Shown piece by piece: positions 1-10,487 of a stretch of 64,000 nucleotides of DNA (positions are counted from its first letter, which is position 1; each line of letters opens with the position of its first letter). The DNA lies in the NCBI RefSeq assembly GCF_029212645.1, contig NZ_JARGND010000011.1:1-64000 (forward strand), written 5' to 3'. Origin of the DNA: Vannielia sp. GTDB lineage: Bacteria > Pseudomonadota > Alphaproteobacteria > Rhodobacterales > Rhodobacteraceae. A model generated the notes under the pieces. It did no database searches and had not been told where the DNA came from. It was given only the letters and a program-made list of their open reading frames with translations. Position numbers and translations under genes: made by a program.

Positions 1-250
1 CACCTGCGGCAGGTTTTTGCTGCACCTGCATTGCAAACTCGGCCAAGAGGACGTTGAACCGCGCAGGATCTTCCCACGAAGGCGCCAGGCTGGTGCCTCA
101 AAGTCATGCTCGTCGGGACGGGCGAAGGAGAGATGATTTTACGAGGAGACGTGAGCGAAGAGCAGTATCGGGCGGAGGGGTTTTTCGGAAGGTTCGGGAT
201 TTTTTGCTGCGGTTAAGCCAATTTTAGGCCGTTTAGGGCACACCCCTTAG

Positions 251-3200
251 GTGCGTTTGTTGCGGCCCTTCCGTGGTCCGTGGCCCCCCTGTGCTGGAGA
301 TATCCCTGTGACGTTGCTGCGAAACATGCCGCTGAGCCGCAAGCTCCCCTTGATGATCATCACCCTTTTGGCGCTGGCTTGTCTGTCGCTCACCGCGTTC
401 TTTGTTTGGCAAAGCCGTCAAGCCGAATTGCAGGTGGCCGAGGCCACGCTGGGGCGGATCGTGACAGAGGATTCGGCGGCGCTGCAAAGCTGGGTCAATA
501 CCATCCGAAACGATCTGGAGGGGAACGCGCAGGAAACGCAAGTCACGCAGGCGCTGCAACGGTTTGATCATGCCTTTGAATCGGTTGGTGACACCCCGAC
601 CGAGACGCTGCAGCAGGCTTATATCGTCGATAATCCGCACCCGACGGGCCAAAAGCATTTGCTGGATTATGCTGATGACCGCAGTCCCTACAGCATTACA
701 CATAGGCGCTACCATCCGTTGTTTCGCACGTTGCGTCAGGTGCGCGGCTATCACGATATTTTCCTGTTCGATACCGATGGGAACCTTGTTTACAGCGTGT
801 TCAAACAGGCGGATTTTGCCACCAATTTTAACGCCGGGCCGTTTGCTGACAGTGGGTTGGGCGACGCCTATCGCAGCGCGATGGAACGTGCGGGCAGCGC
901 ACAGCCGGTGGCCTTTGTGGATTTCGCGCCCTACCACCCGTCGGGTGGGGCTTTTGCGGGCTTTGCGGCGATTGCGCTGAGGGGGCAGGCGGGCGAGACA
1001 CTGGGCGTGATGGTGATGCAAGTTCCTACCGATCAGATCACGCCCTTGCTGCGCCATAGCGGATCTGAGCTGAAAAAGGTGAATGTGAGCCTGATTGGCG
1101 GCGATCATCTGCCGCGCGACCGCGCGTTTGATGAAGGCACCGCACTGGTCAAAAGTCCGGCAATTGAAGCGGCGCTGGCGGGGCAAAGTGGCGAGGTCAA
1201 GGGCCTGTTGATGACCGGAGAACAGGGTGTGGGCCTCTACGCCCCGGTTGAACTGGCCGGATTTCGGTGGGCCGTGGTGGCCGAGCAGAGCTATGGCGCG
1301 ATTTTTGCGCGCTCAAACCGCTTGTTGCAACATATCGCAATCGGTTGCGCCGCCTTGATGCTCGTGGGTGTGGCGGCGGCGCTGTGGATGTCGCGCGGGA
1401 TCACGCTTCCAGTGAATCGGGTGCATAGTGGCTTGGAGCGGCTTGCCCAGGGCCAATATGACAGCCCTATGGGGGCAGGCGGGCGCCAGGATGAGATTGG
1501 CCAGATGGCTGAAAGCGCCGAATCCCTGCGGCACAAGCTCGTCGAAGCGCGGGCCGCAGAGCTTGACAATACGTTCCGTGGAGCGGGCTTTCAGGCGGGC
1601 TCGTCTCCGATGATGCTGCTCGATGGCGACTTGACGGTGACCTATGCCAACGAGGCGATGTTCGACTTTTTTGAAAGCAACGCCGCGATGCTGGCCAAGG
1701 CCGGAAAAGCGGCTGGGCGCGATGCCATGGTGGGCCGCCCCCTTGGTGAGTTGATGCCGAACGCCAGCCAGGTGAAAGCGGCGCTCGCTAGACCGGAGGA
1801 ACTGCCGACAACGGTGTTTTTCCGTATCGAAGACACGCGATTTGCACTCAAGATCGCGCCGGTTCGCGATGAGCGCGGCGAGGTGATCGGCACGGTGGCC
1901 GAATGGGCGAACGCGACGCAGGACTTTCTTGACCGGGCGTTGATGAACTCGATCGACCGCTTCCTTGCCACCATTCGGATGGATCGGGCGGGGCGCGTTC
2001 TTTCCGTGAACGATACTATGGCGAAGGTGCTTGGACGACAGTCAGACTCGCTGAGAGGTGAGCAGGCGCTTGACGTGTTCGACTTTGACGCAACACTTGC
2101 CTCCGAGCGCGGCGCGCTGCTCGACCGGCTGGACAAGGGCGAAGACGTTTTTGGCCTGTTCAAGCTTTGCGGCGCGGACGGCAAGCGCTATTGGCTGCAA
2201 GGGGGATTCAGCCCGGTACTCGATACCGATGGCAAGCCTGCGATGTTCCTGTTCGTGGGCTCCGATATCACGGTGGACCGTGAAAAACTGCTGGCCACCG
2301 AAGAGGAACAGGCCCGCAAGACGGTGGCGCAGGAGCTGGTCGTTGACAGGCTGCGCAGCGGCTTGAAAGCGCTGGCCGAAGGCGATTTGACTCTGACGCT
2401 CGATGAGAGCTTTGCGCCGGAATATGAAGAGTTGCGCCATAATTATAACGATGCTGCTACCGGCCTGCGCCAAGCCATGGCGCTGGTGCTCGACAATAGC
2501 GGCACGATTCACCGTGAGGTTCGGGGCATTGTAAACTCTGCGGATGATCTATCGAGGCGCACCGAGAAACAGGCGACCACGCTGGAAGAAACGGCAGCCG
2601 CGCTTGATCAACTCACCTCATCGGTGCGCTCTGCTGCTGAGGGCGCGACGCAGGCCAACCAGATGGCCAATGATGCGCGCGGCAATGCCGAAAAGGGCGG
2701 CGATGTTGTGAGTGAAGCGGTGTCGGCGATGAGCGAAATTGCCGAGAGTTCGGAGAAAATTACCAAGATCATCAATGTGATCGATGATATTGCTTTCCAG
2801 ACCAACCTGCTTGCGCTCAATGCAGGGGTTGAGGCCGCGCGGGCGGGTGAGGCGGGCCGCGGCTTTGCCGTGGTGGCCTCGGAAGTTAGAGCGCTGGCGC
2901 AGCGCAGCTCGGAAGCGGCGCGCGAGATTAATGCGCTGATTTCGGCCTCGGGTGATAGCGTGCGGCGCGGTGTGGATCTGGTGGGCGAAACTGGTAACGC
3001 GCTGCGCGGCATCGTCGCGAGCGTCAAGCGGGTTGCCAGCAATGTGGGCGAAATTGCCGCTTCTGCCCAGGAACAATCGGCAGGGTTGGGAGAGATCAAT
3101 TCGGCGATGAATCAGCTTGATCAGGTGACCCAGCAAAATGCCGCAATGTTTGAAGAGACCAACGCCGCCAGCCAGGCGCTATCGGATGAGGCGGATGGGT

Positions 3201-3415
3201 TGCGGGAAACCATGGCGCAATTCCGGCTTGGCGATGTAAGCGAAATGTCGACACCGCCAGAGCCGACCTTGCGCCGGCAGGAGGCTTCGGTGGGAACGGA
3301 CGCCCCTGCGTCAATCCCGCCGCCACCAACTTTCCAAAGCGCCCGGCGACCGGTGCCGGCAGGTAGCGCGGCGCTGGCCCCTGAGCCAGAAACCGACAGA
3401 TGGGAGGAGTTCTAG
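251..3415 (+). CDS. Methyl-accepting chemotaxis protein (TM, HAMP, PAS-like, MCP signalling domain)
   Basis: Translation has an N-terminal TM segment, HAMP-like region, PAS-like regions and the MCP hairpin core ([43 protein letters not shown]). True start is probably GTG/ATG near 308-326. Confidence 0.95.
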   Translation: MRLLRPFRGPWPPCAGDIPVTLLRNMPLSRKLPLMIITLLALACLSLTAFFVWQSRQAELQVAEATLGRIVTEDSAALQSWVNTIRNDLEGNAQETQVTQALQRFDHAFESVGDTPTETLQQAYIVDNPHPTGQKHLLDYADDRSPYSITHRRYHPLFRTLRQVRGYHDIFLFDTDGNLVYSVFKQADFATNFNAGPFADSGLGDAYRSAMERAGSAQPVAFVDFAPYHPSGGAFAGFAAIALRGQAGETLGVMVMQVPTDQITPLLRHSGSELKKVNVSLIGGDHLPRDRAFDEGTALVKSPAIEAALAGQSGEVKGLLMTGEQGVGLYAPVELAGFRWAVVAEQSYGAIFARSNRLLQHIAIGCAALMLVGVAAALWMSRGITLPVNRVHSGLERLAQGQYDSPMGAGGRQDEIGQMAESAESLRHKLVEARAAELDNTFRGAGFQAGSSPMMLLDGDLTVTYANEAMFDFFESNAAMLAKAGKAAGRDAMVGRPLGELMPNASQVKAALARPEELPTTVFFRIEDTRFALKIAPVRDERGEVIGTVAEWANATQDFLDRALMNSIDRFLATIRMDRAGRVLSVNDTMAKVLGRQSDSLRGEQALDVFDFDATLASERGALLDRLDKGEDVFGLFKLCGADGKRYWLQGGFSPVLDTDGKPAMFLFVGSDITVDREKLLATEEEQARKTVAQELVVDRLRSGLKALAEGDLTLTLDESFAPEYEELRHNYNDAATGLRQAMALVLDNSGTIHREVRGIVNSADDLSRRTEKQATTLEETAAALDQLTSSVRSAAEGATQANQMANDARGNAEKGGDVVSEAVSAMSEIAESSEKITKIINVIDDIAFQTNLLALNAGVEAARAGEAGRGFAVVASEVRALAQRSSEAAREINALISASGDSVRRGVDLVGETGNALRGIVASVKRVASNVGEIAASAQEQSAGLGEINSAMNQLDQVTQQNAAMFEETNAASQALSDEADGLRETMAQFRLGDVSEMSTPPEPTLRRQEASVGTDAPASIPPPPTFQSARRPVPAGSAALAPEPETDRWEEF

Positions 3416-3451
3416 GGCAATGCTAGGCCAGAACGGTCGTTTTAGCCCGAA

Positions 3452-4561
3452 ATGACAAAAGCAGAGATCCCGCCGCGATCCCTTAAGGTCGAGTCCACAG
3501 GAATAGCCCCGCCGATGGAACCCAGAAAACGTGTTGTGATCGTGGATGATAGCGCTAGCCTCAGGGCTCTGCTGCGCCAACTCCTTGAACGAGATGGAAG
3601 ATTTGTGGTGACCGGCGAGGCGGGCGATCCCTATGAGGCGCGCGAGGTGATCCGCCGTGCGCCGCCTGATGTGGTGACGCTGGATGTCGAGATGCCGCGA
3701 ATGGACGGGCTATGCTTTCTGGAAAAGATTGTGACGCTGAAGCCTTTGCCGGTGGTCATGCTGTCTTCCACCACGGGCCGTGGCTCTGCGATGGCGATTG
3801 AGGCGCTCGCCATGGGCGCGGTCGATGCGGTCGGCAAGGATCGGCTGGCCGAGCCCGGCGCGGTGCAAAACCTTTGTGACCGGATCCACGATGCCGCCCA
3901 GGCAAGGGTTGTCAAAAGGATAACGCGCGCGCCATGGGTGGACCACGCGCAGTTTCGTTGGAACGGAAGGATCATCATGATCGGCTCTTCCACCGGGGGC
4001 GTGGAGGCGCTTGAGCGGGTGCTCGGCGGGATGCCCTCGAACGCTCCGCCCGTGGTGGTGGTGCAGCATATGCCGCAGCATTTCATGGAAAGCCTGACGC
4101 GCCGTTTGGCAGGACGACTTACGCCGCGCGTTGTGTTGGCGCGCAATGGGCTGGAACTGGAACAGGGGATGATCGCCTTTGCCCCTGGCGGACCGCACCA
4201 TCTGGCGTTGCGCCCTGGTCGCTGCCCGCAAGCTCTGCCTTGCACGGTTTTGGAGGAAGGATCGCTGGTGAATGGTCATCAGCCCTCGGTCGATCATTTG
4301 TTTTATTCGGCGCAGGCTTTTGCGAAGCGCGTTGTCGCGGTGCTGCTCACCGGGATGGGCCGGGACGGCGCCGAGGGGATGCTGGCGCTGCGTAGGGCCG
4401 GGGCGAGCAGCCTTGCTCAGGATGAACACTCCAGCACCGTTTGGGGCATGCCCCGTGTGGCTTGGGAAATTGGTGCGGCCGAGGCGCAAGTTTCGCTTGA
4501 CCACATGGCGGCGGCCCTGCTGGACCTGTGCGGCCAGACAGAACGGGTGGCCCAGTTATGA
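3452..4561 (+). CDS. cheB: Chemotaxis protein-glutamate methylesterase CheB
   Basis: Receiver domain (VVIVDDSASLRALL...DVVTLDVEMPRMDG) plus CheB methylesterase domain (IGSSTGGVEAL, VVQHMP, LLTGMGRDGAEGM). Confidence 0.95.
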   Translation: MTKAEIPPRSLKVESTGIAPPMEPRKRVVIVDDSASLRALLRQLLERDGRFVVTGEAGDPYEAREVIRRAPPDVVTLDVEMPRMDGLCFLEKIVTLKPLPVVMLSSTTGRGSAMAIEALAMGAVDAVGKDRLAEPGAVQNLCDRIHDAAQARVVKRITRAPWVDHAQFRWNGRIIMIGSSTGGVEALERVLGGMPSNAPPVVVVQHMPQHFMESLTRRLAGRLTPRVVLARNGLELEQGMIAFAPGGPHHLALRPGRCPQALPCTVLEEGSLVNGHQPSVDHLFYSAQAFAKRVVAVLLTGMGRDGAEGMLALRRAGASSLAQDEHSSTVWGMPRVAWEIGAAEAQVSLDHMAAALLDLCGQTERVAQL

Positions 4562-5082
4562 GCGATCTTCGGCGCAATGCGATTCATGTGGCGCAAGGGG
4601 AGCATCGGGTGAGCTGCGATAGCGAGGTGATGCTGACGACGATCCTTGGCAGCTGTGTGTCGGTTTGCATGTGGGAACCGCAGGCGCGGCTGGGGGGAAT
4701 GAATCACATTTTGCTTCCCGGCGGTGATGGCACCGATCTTTACAAGACGGCGGTTGGTGCCAATGCGATGGAATTGTTGATCAATGGCATGTTGAAAGCC
4801 GGGGCCGAGCGCAGTCGATTGGAGGCGAAGGTTTTTGGCGGGGCGCGCATGATCCGGGCCACCAGTGATATCGGCGCGCGCAACGGAACGTTTGTGCTGG
4901 AGTTTTTGCGGCGCGAGGGCATTTTGCTGACTGGAGAAAGCCTTGGCGGGACGCAAGGGCGGAGGGTGCAGTATTGGCCTGAGAGCGGACGGGCGCGCCA
5001 ACTGCTGATCGCCAAATATGAAGAGGCGAATGTGCCTCTGCCGACGCAAGCGGAGACTGGCAGCGACTTGGAATTGTTTTGA
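4558..5082 (+). CDS. cheD: Chemoreceptor glutamine deamidase CheD
   Basis: ATG overlaps the cheB stop (ATGA). CheD motifs: LGSCVSVCMWEP, GGMNHILLPGG, KVFGGARM. Confidence 0.92.
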   Translation: MSDLRRNAIHVAQGEHRVSCDSEVMLTTILGSCVSVCMWEPQARLGGMNHILLPGGDGTDLYKTAVGANAMELLINGMLKAGAERSRLEAKVFGGARMIRATSDIGARNGTFVLEFLRREGILLTGESLGGTQGRRVQYWPESGRARQLLIAKYEEANVPLPTQAETGSDLELF

Positions 5083-5219
5083 GAGGGTGAAAAGGCACTC
5101 CGCGATGCGGTGCAGGAAAAAGCCGCCATGTTGTCGATTGCACCGGTTGACGGCGGCCCTGAGGGGTAACAAAGCTAAATGGGGAGATTGAAATGGCAAT
5201 CTTCGCGCGCGAGAACGCC

Positions 5220-5606
5220 TTAGAACAGGTGAATATCACCGGGCGGCTGTTCTTGCTCCAAGGCCGTTTCTCCGCCGGACAAGAGCGCGATACGGCAGCT
5301 TTCAAGCCGTAGGAGTCCGGCCAAGGTGGCGACGCAGATACGTTCGTCGGCACCGGAACTTTCGGCAGCAAGGTGAGCGGCTGCGCGCAGGTCATCCAAC
5401 GTTTGGTGAATGAGATCAAGACCTTGCAACTCCCTCAACTGGGCGTCGCTGGGATGCCCAGCACCGTCCAGAAAGCGCGACAAGTCTTGCTGCATCTGCG
5501 CCGTGCGTCCGGCCAGCCCATCGAGGGTGGTGGCCAACCGCGCCATTAACTCTGCCATTGGCAGTTCGGCAGCATCGGCAGGCGCTGGGCGGGAAGGCGG
5601 GTTCAC
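5220..5606 (-). CDS. Small helical chemotaxis-cluster protein with CheZ-like DxxxQ motif (DLIHQ)
   Basis: ORF in the che operon with a 4-nt overlap with the upstream cheY. Mostly helical sequence containing LQGLDLIHQTLDDL. Confidence 0.65.
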   Translation of the reverse strand: MNPPSRPAPADAAELPMAELMARLATTLDGLAGRTAQMQQDLSRFLDGAGHPSDAQLRELQGLDLIHQTLDDLRAAAHLAAESSGADERICVATLAGLLRLESCRIALLSGGETALEQEQPPGDIHLF

Positions 5607-5989
5607 AGCCGACCCACCACGGCTTCCATGCAGTTCTGCAAGTCTTTGGGTTGAAACGGCTTCTTGATGAAGTTGTTCATACCAAGGGCGCGGCCAGTAT
5701 CGATGATCTGCTTGTCTGCTTTGCCGGTGATCAGGATGAAACCGATGGCCTTGAGCCGTGCGTGGGTGCGCAGCGCCTTGAGCAGCTGCAGGCCGTCCAT
5801 CCCAGGCATGTTATAGTCGGAGATCACAAGATGGGCCGGCTTTTTTTCCAGTTCGGCCATGGCGGCATTTCCGTCAGTCGTGTAGCGCACATTGGTCACG
5901 CCCATCGCATCGAGGGCTTGCAGGATGAGACCACGGCTTGTGGACATGTCATCGACAACCATGACGTGGAGCTTTTCGCGAAGGGACAT
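5603..5989 (-). CDS. cheY: Chemotaxis response regulator CheY
   Basis: Single receiver domain MSLREKLHVMVVDDMSTSRGL...LVISDYNMPGMDG...KKPFQ. Start set to the internal ATG at 5989. Confidence 0.93.
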   Translation of the reverse strand: MSLREKLHVMVVDDMSTSRGLILQALDAMGVTNVRYTTDGNAAMAELEKKPAHLVISDYNMPGMDGLQLLKALRTHARLKAIGFILITGKADKQIIDTGRALGMNNFIKKPFQPKDLQNCMEAVVGRL

Positions 5990-5993
5990 CAGG

Positions 5994-6923
5994 CTACTCC
6001 TGCTGTGGCCCGGATTTTCCAGGCTCTGTGTTGGGCAGATAGGTGAAGGTCGTTTGGCCGACCTGCTGGAAATCGCGGGTTGAGGCAGGATCAATCCGTT
6101 CGGAGTGACCGAGGTAAAGCGCGGCGCCGGGCGAGCAGACGCCAGCGAAGCGATCAATCAGCTTTTTCTGGGTGCCCTGATCGAAATAGATCATCACGTT
6201 GCGGCAAAAGATGGCGTCGAAACGACCGGTCATGGGCCAGTTTGACATCAGGTTGAGCCGGTTGAACGCGATCAGGGATTTGAGCTCTGGCGCGGCTTCG
6301 ATTTCGTGCTCACCAACCGCAGGGTTGAAGAACCGCTTGCGTCTGGCGGGGGCGATTTGCTCGGCGAGATCGGCGGGATAGATACCAGCGCGGGCGGCGG
6401 TTAGGATTTGACGATCGACGTCGGTGGCCAAGATGCGCAGATCATACCTGGAGGCTTCGGGGAATTGCTCCAATATGACCATGGCGAGGGAATATGCCTC
6501 CTGCCCCGATGAGCAGGCCGCTGACCAGAGGCGGACGCGCCCGCCCGCGCGTGCGCGGCGTTCCAGGGTGGGCAGAATCTGGTTTGCGAAATGCTCGAAA
6601 TGGTGGTTCTCGCGGAAAAAACTGGTGACATTGGTGGTGAGCGCCGAGATCAGGTTTTCACGCTCTTGCGTGCCGTTTGGCCCTTCGATCAGCGCAACAT
6701 ATGTGGCGGCATCGGGCAAGCCGAGCGCGCGCAGGCGCTTGCCGATCCGCGAGAAAACCACGGCGGCCTTTTCGGGCAGGATGCTGAGGGCCGCCTCTGT
6801 GTGCGCGATGCGGGCAATCGCATCGAACTGGGCGCGTTGGTCTGCCGACAAGGGGGGTGTTGCGGCGGGTGGCGGCGAGGTGGGACGCGCATCCGGGTAG
6901 GGGATGGGGGCGGCGTGGCTCAT
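5994..6923 (-). CDS. cheR: Chemotaxis protein methyltransferase CheR
   Basis: CheR motifs: LTTNVTSFFRE, WSAACSSGQEAYSLAM, DAIFCRNVMIYFD, LYLGHSE. Confidence 0.95.
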   Translation of the reverse strand: MSHAAPIPYPDARPTSPPPAATPPLSADQRAQFDAIARIAHTEAALSILPEKAAVVFSRIGKRLRALGLPDAATYVALIEGPNGTQERENLISALTTNVTSFFRENHHFEHFANQILPTLERRARAGGRVRLWSAACSSGQEAYSLAMVILEQFPEASRYDLRILATDVDRQILTAARAGIYPADLAEQIAPARRKRFFNPAVGEHEIEAAPELKSLIAFNRLNLMSNWPMTGRFDAIFCRNVMIYFDQGTQKKLIDRFAGVCSPGAALYLGHSERIDPASTRDFQQVGQTTFTYLPNTEPGKSGPQQE

Positions 6924-7396
6924 GCGGCTTCGCTATCCGGTTGCGGCAGGACGGCGGCGAGATCAAGCACGCGCAACATGCGGTCTTCGTAGATGGTGAG
7001 CGCGCGCACGCATTTCAGCGAACCATCGGAGGACATATCGGGCGGGGCCTGAAGCTCGCTGTCGGAGACGGTGAAGATATCGGAGACGGCATCGACCAGC
7101 AGGCCAACGGTGTTGTCGCCGGATTGAACCACGACGATGACGTTGCGGTCGGTCTTTTCGCCCGCCGGAATGGCCAGCCGTTTGGCGAGGTCGATGATGG
7201 GCAGGACCGTGCCGCGCAGGTTGATGACCCCGCGCACGTAGGGCGGCGCGTGAGGCAGGGGGGTGGCCTCTGTCCAGCTGCGGATTTCGCGCACCGAGAT
7301 AATGTCGATCGAGTATTCCTGGAGGCCGACATGGAAGCTGAGAAGCTCTTGGCGGGAAGGGTCCTGTTCGGTATCTTCTATTGCGGGTATGTTCAT
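6920..7396 (-). CDS. cheW: Chemotaxis coupling protein CheW
   Basis: CheW motifs: YSIDIISVREIRSW, YVRGVINLRGTVLPIIDLAKRL. 4-nt overlap with cheR. Confidence 0.94.
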   Translation of the reverse strand: MNIPAIEDTEQDPSRQELLSFHVGLQEYSIDIISVREIRSWTEATPLPHAPPYVRGVINLRGTVLPIIDLAKRLAIPAGEKTDRNVIVVVQSGDNTVGLLVDAVSDIFTVSDSELQAPPDMSSDGSLKCVRALTIYEDRMLRVLDLAAVLPQPDSEAA

Positions 7397-7400
7397 GGTG

Positions 7401-9611
7401 TTATCCTGCAATGGCAAAGGGTTGTGCGGAGTGAGGGCCGCTGGAGCCAGCACTGGCGATCAGGTCGGTGGGATCGAGGATCAGGGCGATGCGACCGTTG
7501 CCCAGGATGGTCGCGGCGGCGATGCCGGCGACCCTTCCGTAGCTTTCCTGAAGGCCCTTGATCACGACCTGCCGCTGCTCGACGATCCGGTCAACCACCA
7601 GCGCGGTGCGGGAGTTGTCCTCGGACGTGATCAACAGCACCGAGCGCCCCTCGTAACCTTCAAGCGGGGTGCGGAAACCCAGCTCTACGGCGAGGTCGAG
7701 GATGGGCACAAATTCTTCGCGGATGCGCACGAGGGTGGTATCGGCGCCAAGCTGCTCTATATCGGCGGCGGTGAGGGTGAGGGTTTCGGCGATGGAGCCG
7801 AGGGGGACCACGAGAGTTTCACCACCGGTTTCCACGACCATGCCATCGAGCACCGCGAGGGTGAGGGGCAGGGAGATGGAGAATGTGGTGCCACTGCCCG
7901 GCTCGGAGGTGATGGTAACGCGCCCGCCAAGTGCCTGAATGGCAGAGCGCACGACATCCATGCCGACCCCGCGACCGGAAAGATCGGAGACCTCCGTGGC
8001 GGTAGAAAAACCGGGGAGAAACAGAAGGTTATCAATTTCCTGATCCTGCATCTGCACGCCGGGGGGGATGAGACCCTTATCCTCGGCGATTTGTTTGACG
8101 CGCTCGCGGTTGATGCCGGAGCCATCATCCTTGACCTCCAGCACGACGCGGCCCGATTTATGGGCAGCGGTGAGGGTGACGATGCCATCTGCGCTTTTGC
8201 CAGCGGCGAGGCGGCCATCGGTATTTTCCAGCCCGTGATCGACCGCGTTGCGCACCATATGGGTGAGGGGGTCGGCGAGGCGCTCCAGCACGGTTTTGTC
8301 GATCTCGGTTTGCTCGCCTTCGGTGACGAAGCGCACGGATTTTCCGACCATGGCGGAGCTTTCGCGGATGATGCGGCTCATCCGCTGGAACAGGGATTTC
8401 ACCGGCTGGGCGCGAATCATCATCACGCTTTCCTGAATGTCGCGCGTGAGTTGGAGGAATTCCTCAAGCCCGGAGCCGACGGCGGAATTGGTGGGCACCC
8501 CGGCCTCGGTGATGCTTTGGGAGAGCATGGCCTGATTGATGACCAGCTCGCCAACGAGGTTCACCAACCGCTCGATGCGATCGAGATCGACGCGGACGGT
8601 GGCTTTGGCGCTGCCGGTGGATTTGTCTTTGGATTTGGCCGGAGCGGGGGGGCTGGAGGCCGAGGGCGGCGTGGCGGGGGCGGGTTCTGGCGTGGCGTCC
8701 TGGGGCGGGGTGTCATCATCGGGCCGGGGGCCGGGGATAACGATGTTCTCAAGGTCAATGCTCTCGAGATCAGGCAGGGCCGGGGCGCTGCCGGTGGCCT
8801 CGATGGAGAGTTCGCAGAGGCCATCGACGAACTCGAAAACCTCGGCGATTTCCTCTTTGCGGGCGGAGGTTTCGAGCGTGATGTGCCAGCCGACGACGCC
8901 CTGTTCGGGGACAAGGCCGGTAAGATCTGGCAGGTTGGAGAGATCGCAGGTGATGTGCGGTTCGCCAAAATCGCGCAGGGCGGCGAGCATGTGGCGGGGT
9001 TCGTTCCCTGAGGCGAAGAGTTCGGCGGCAGGGTGGAAGGCGATCTTGAAGCCCGCAGGGGCGGAAGAGGTGGGCGGAATGGCGGGGTCATCAAGGGGCG
9101 CGTCAAGGTCCATCAGGGCGAAGCCGCTGTGGTCATCGCCGTCGATGGGATCAAGCGAGAGGGACATTGGGGTGAAATCGGCGCCCTCCGCCTCTTCGGC
9201 CTCTTCCTCGGCCAGCCGTGCGCCGACCAGTGCCTCAAGATCAACGAGGATCAACTCGACGGTGGCGTCATCGAGGCTTTCATCATCGCGCGAGGCGCGG
9301 ACCAGATCGAAGAGCACATCGGCCCCGCGGAAGAAGAGCGAGATGGTATCGCGGGTGGGCTCAAGGCGTCCGTTGCGGATTTCGTCCATCACCGTTTCGA
9401 AGCGGTGGGCGAAGCGCACGAGGGCCTCCAGCCCAAAGGCCCCGGCGCCGCCCTTGATAGAGTGGACGGCGCGGAAGCACACATTGATGGTTTCACTGTC
9501 GAAATCGCCATCATCCATGGCGGTGAGCCCGTCTTGCAGGCTTTCGAGCAGTTCCTCGCATTCGATAAAGAACGAGGCGCGGATTTCGGCCATCGGATCA
9601 ATATCAGCCAT
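7401..9611 (-). CDS. cheA: Chemotaxis histidine kinase CheA
   Basis: HPt (FRAVHSIKGGAGAFG), dimerisation (RIERLVNLVGELVINQA), HATPase (HMVRNAVDHGLE, GRGVGMDVV) and C-terminal CheW-like domain. Confidence 0.96.
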   Translation of the reverse strand: MADIDPMAEIRASFFIECEELLESLQDGLTAMDDGDFDSETINVCFRAVHSIKGGAGAFGLEALVRFAHRFETVMDEIRNGRLEPTRDTISLFFRGADVLFDLVRASRDDESLDDATVELILVDLEALVGARLAEEEAEEAEGADFTPMSLSLDPIDGDDHSGFALMDLDAPLDDPAIPPTSSAPAGFKIAFHPAAELFASGNEPRHMLAALRDFGEPHITCDLSNLPDLTGLVPEQGVVGWHITLETSARKEEIAEVFEFVDGLCELSIEATGSAPALPDLESIDLENIVIPGPRPDDDTPPQDATPEPAPATPPSASSPPAPAKSKDKSTGSAKATVRVDLDRIERLVNLVGELVINQAMLSQSITEAGVPTNSAVGSGLEEFLQLTRDIQESVMMIRAQPVKSLFQRMSRIIRESSAMVGKSVRFVTEGEQTEIDKTVLERLADPLTHMVRNAVDHGLENTDGRLAAGKSADGIVTLTAAHKSGRVVLEVKDDGSGINRERVKQIAEDKGLIPPGVQMQDQEIDNLLFLPGFSTATEVSDLSGRGVGMDVVRSAIQALGGRVTITSEPGSGTTFSISLPLTLAVLDGMVVETGGETLVVPLGSIAETLTLTAADIEQLGADTTLVRIREEFVPILDLAVELGFRTPLEGYEGRSVLLITSEDNSRTALVVDRIVEQRQVVIKGLQESYGRVAGIAAATILGNGRIALILDPTDLIASAGSSGPHSAQPFAIAG

Positions 9612-9994
9612 CAGGCGGCTCCCTTTCCGGCGACCATGTTGAGGGCGCGGATCAGCTTGGAAGGATCGAATGGCTTAACAATCCAGCCGGTTGCACCGGC
9701 GGTGCGGGCGCGGCTTTTGAGTTCGTCGGCGCTTTCGGTGGAGAGCACGAGGATCGGGATTGCCTGATAGGTATCCTGCGCGCGCACGGCATCAATGAAG
9801 CCAAAACCATCCATGCGGGGCATGTTGATGTCGGTGATGATGGCATCGGGCTGTTCGCTCATGTCTTTGAGCGTTTCAAGCCCGTCGACCCCGTCTTCGG
9901 CGGTGGTGGCCTCAAACCCGGCCTGTGTGAGGGCGAGGCGGAGCATGTCGCGGATTGTGCGACTGTCGTCCACGGCGAGGATGGAGAGGCTCAT
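9611..9994 (-). CDS. cheY: Chemotaxis response regulator CheY
   Basis: MSLSILAVDDSRTIRDML...AIITDINMPRMDG...IVKPFDPSKL. Overlaps the cheA start by 1 nt. Confidence 0.93.
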   Translation of the reverse strand: MSLSILAVDDSRTIRDMLRLALTQAGFEATTAEDGVDGLETLKDMSEQPDAIITDINMPRMDGFGFIDAVRAQDTYQAIPILVLSTESADELKSRARTAGATGWIVKPFDPSKLIRALNMVAGKGAA

Positions 9995-10281
9995 AAGGCG
10001 GGCTCCTTGCTGCATAGATCGTCAGGGGTGAGCCCGAATATGGCGAGTTGGGCGGCGCACTCCTTGGAGAGGCCCTCCAGCGAGAGGGGGAGGCCGCTTT
10101 TGCGCCAGGTGGCGGCGGCAGAGAGCAAGACCTGCAGGCCGGGGGTGCCGATAGCCTCGCAGGCGGTGGCCTCCAGCGTGAGGGGCTTGCCGACATGCGC
10201 CTTGAGATCGGTGGCGAGCGGCCCGGCGGAGGGGAGATCAAGCCGAGCGGGCAGGGCGAGGCGGTGGTATGCATCGCTCAT
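9991..10281 (-). CDS. STAS-domain protein of the chemotaxis operon
   Basis: Short STAS-like sequence (LDLPSAGPLATDLKAHVGKPLTLEATACEAIGTPGLQVLLSAAATWR) at the head of the operon. 4-nt overlap with cheY. Confidence 0.8.
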   Translation of the reverse strand: MSDAYHRLALPARLDLPSAGPLATDLKAHVGKPLTLEATACEAIGTPGLQVLLSAAATWRKSGLPLSLEGLSKECAAQLAIFGLTPDDLCSKEPAL

Positions 10282-10487
10282 GGTGCGGCTCCCCAAAGGC
10301 GGGAGGTGATGGCTGTGAGCATGGGACGGCTCCTTCATCCAATCAGGGTCATCTTTGAGGGATGCCCCAGATGAATTAAGATTGGCTTACGGAAAGTAAG
10401 GAAATCGCCCGCAGCGCAAAACGAAGGGCCGGTCCACGGGAAAACGGCCCGCCAGGGCGGGGGGAGCAGCCAGCGCTGCCTGGGGGA

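Noticed and set aside
1-130. Possible minus-strand coding fragment at the left edge (reads ...PSWEDPARFNVLLAEFAMQVQQKPAAG in one frame)
   Set aside because: No convincing start codon and too short to judge; could be a gene start or decayed remnant running off the window.
7263-9011. 582-aa plus-strand ORF opposite cheA
   Set aside because: Antisense shadow of cheA in high-GC DNA; low-complexity Gly/Asp/His-rich translation and no recognisable motifs.
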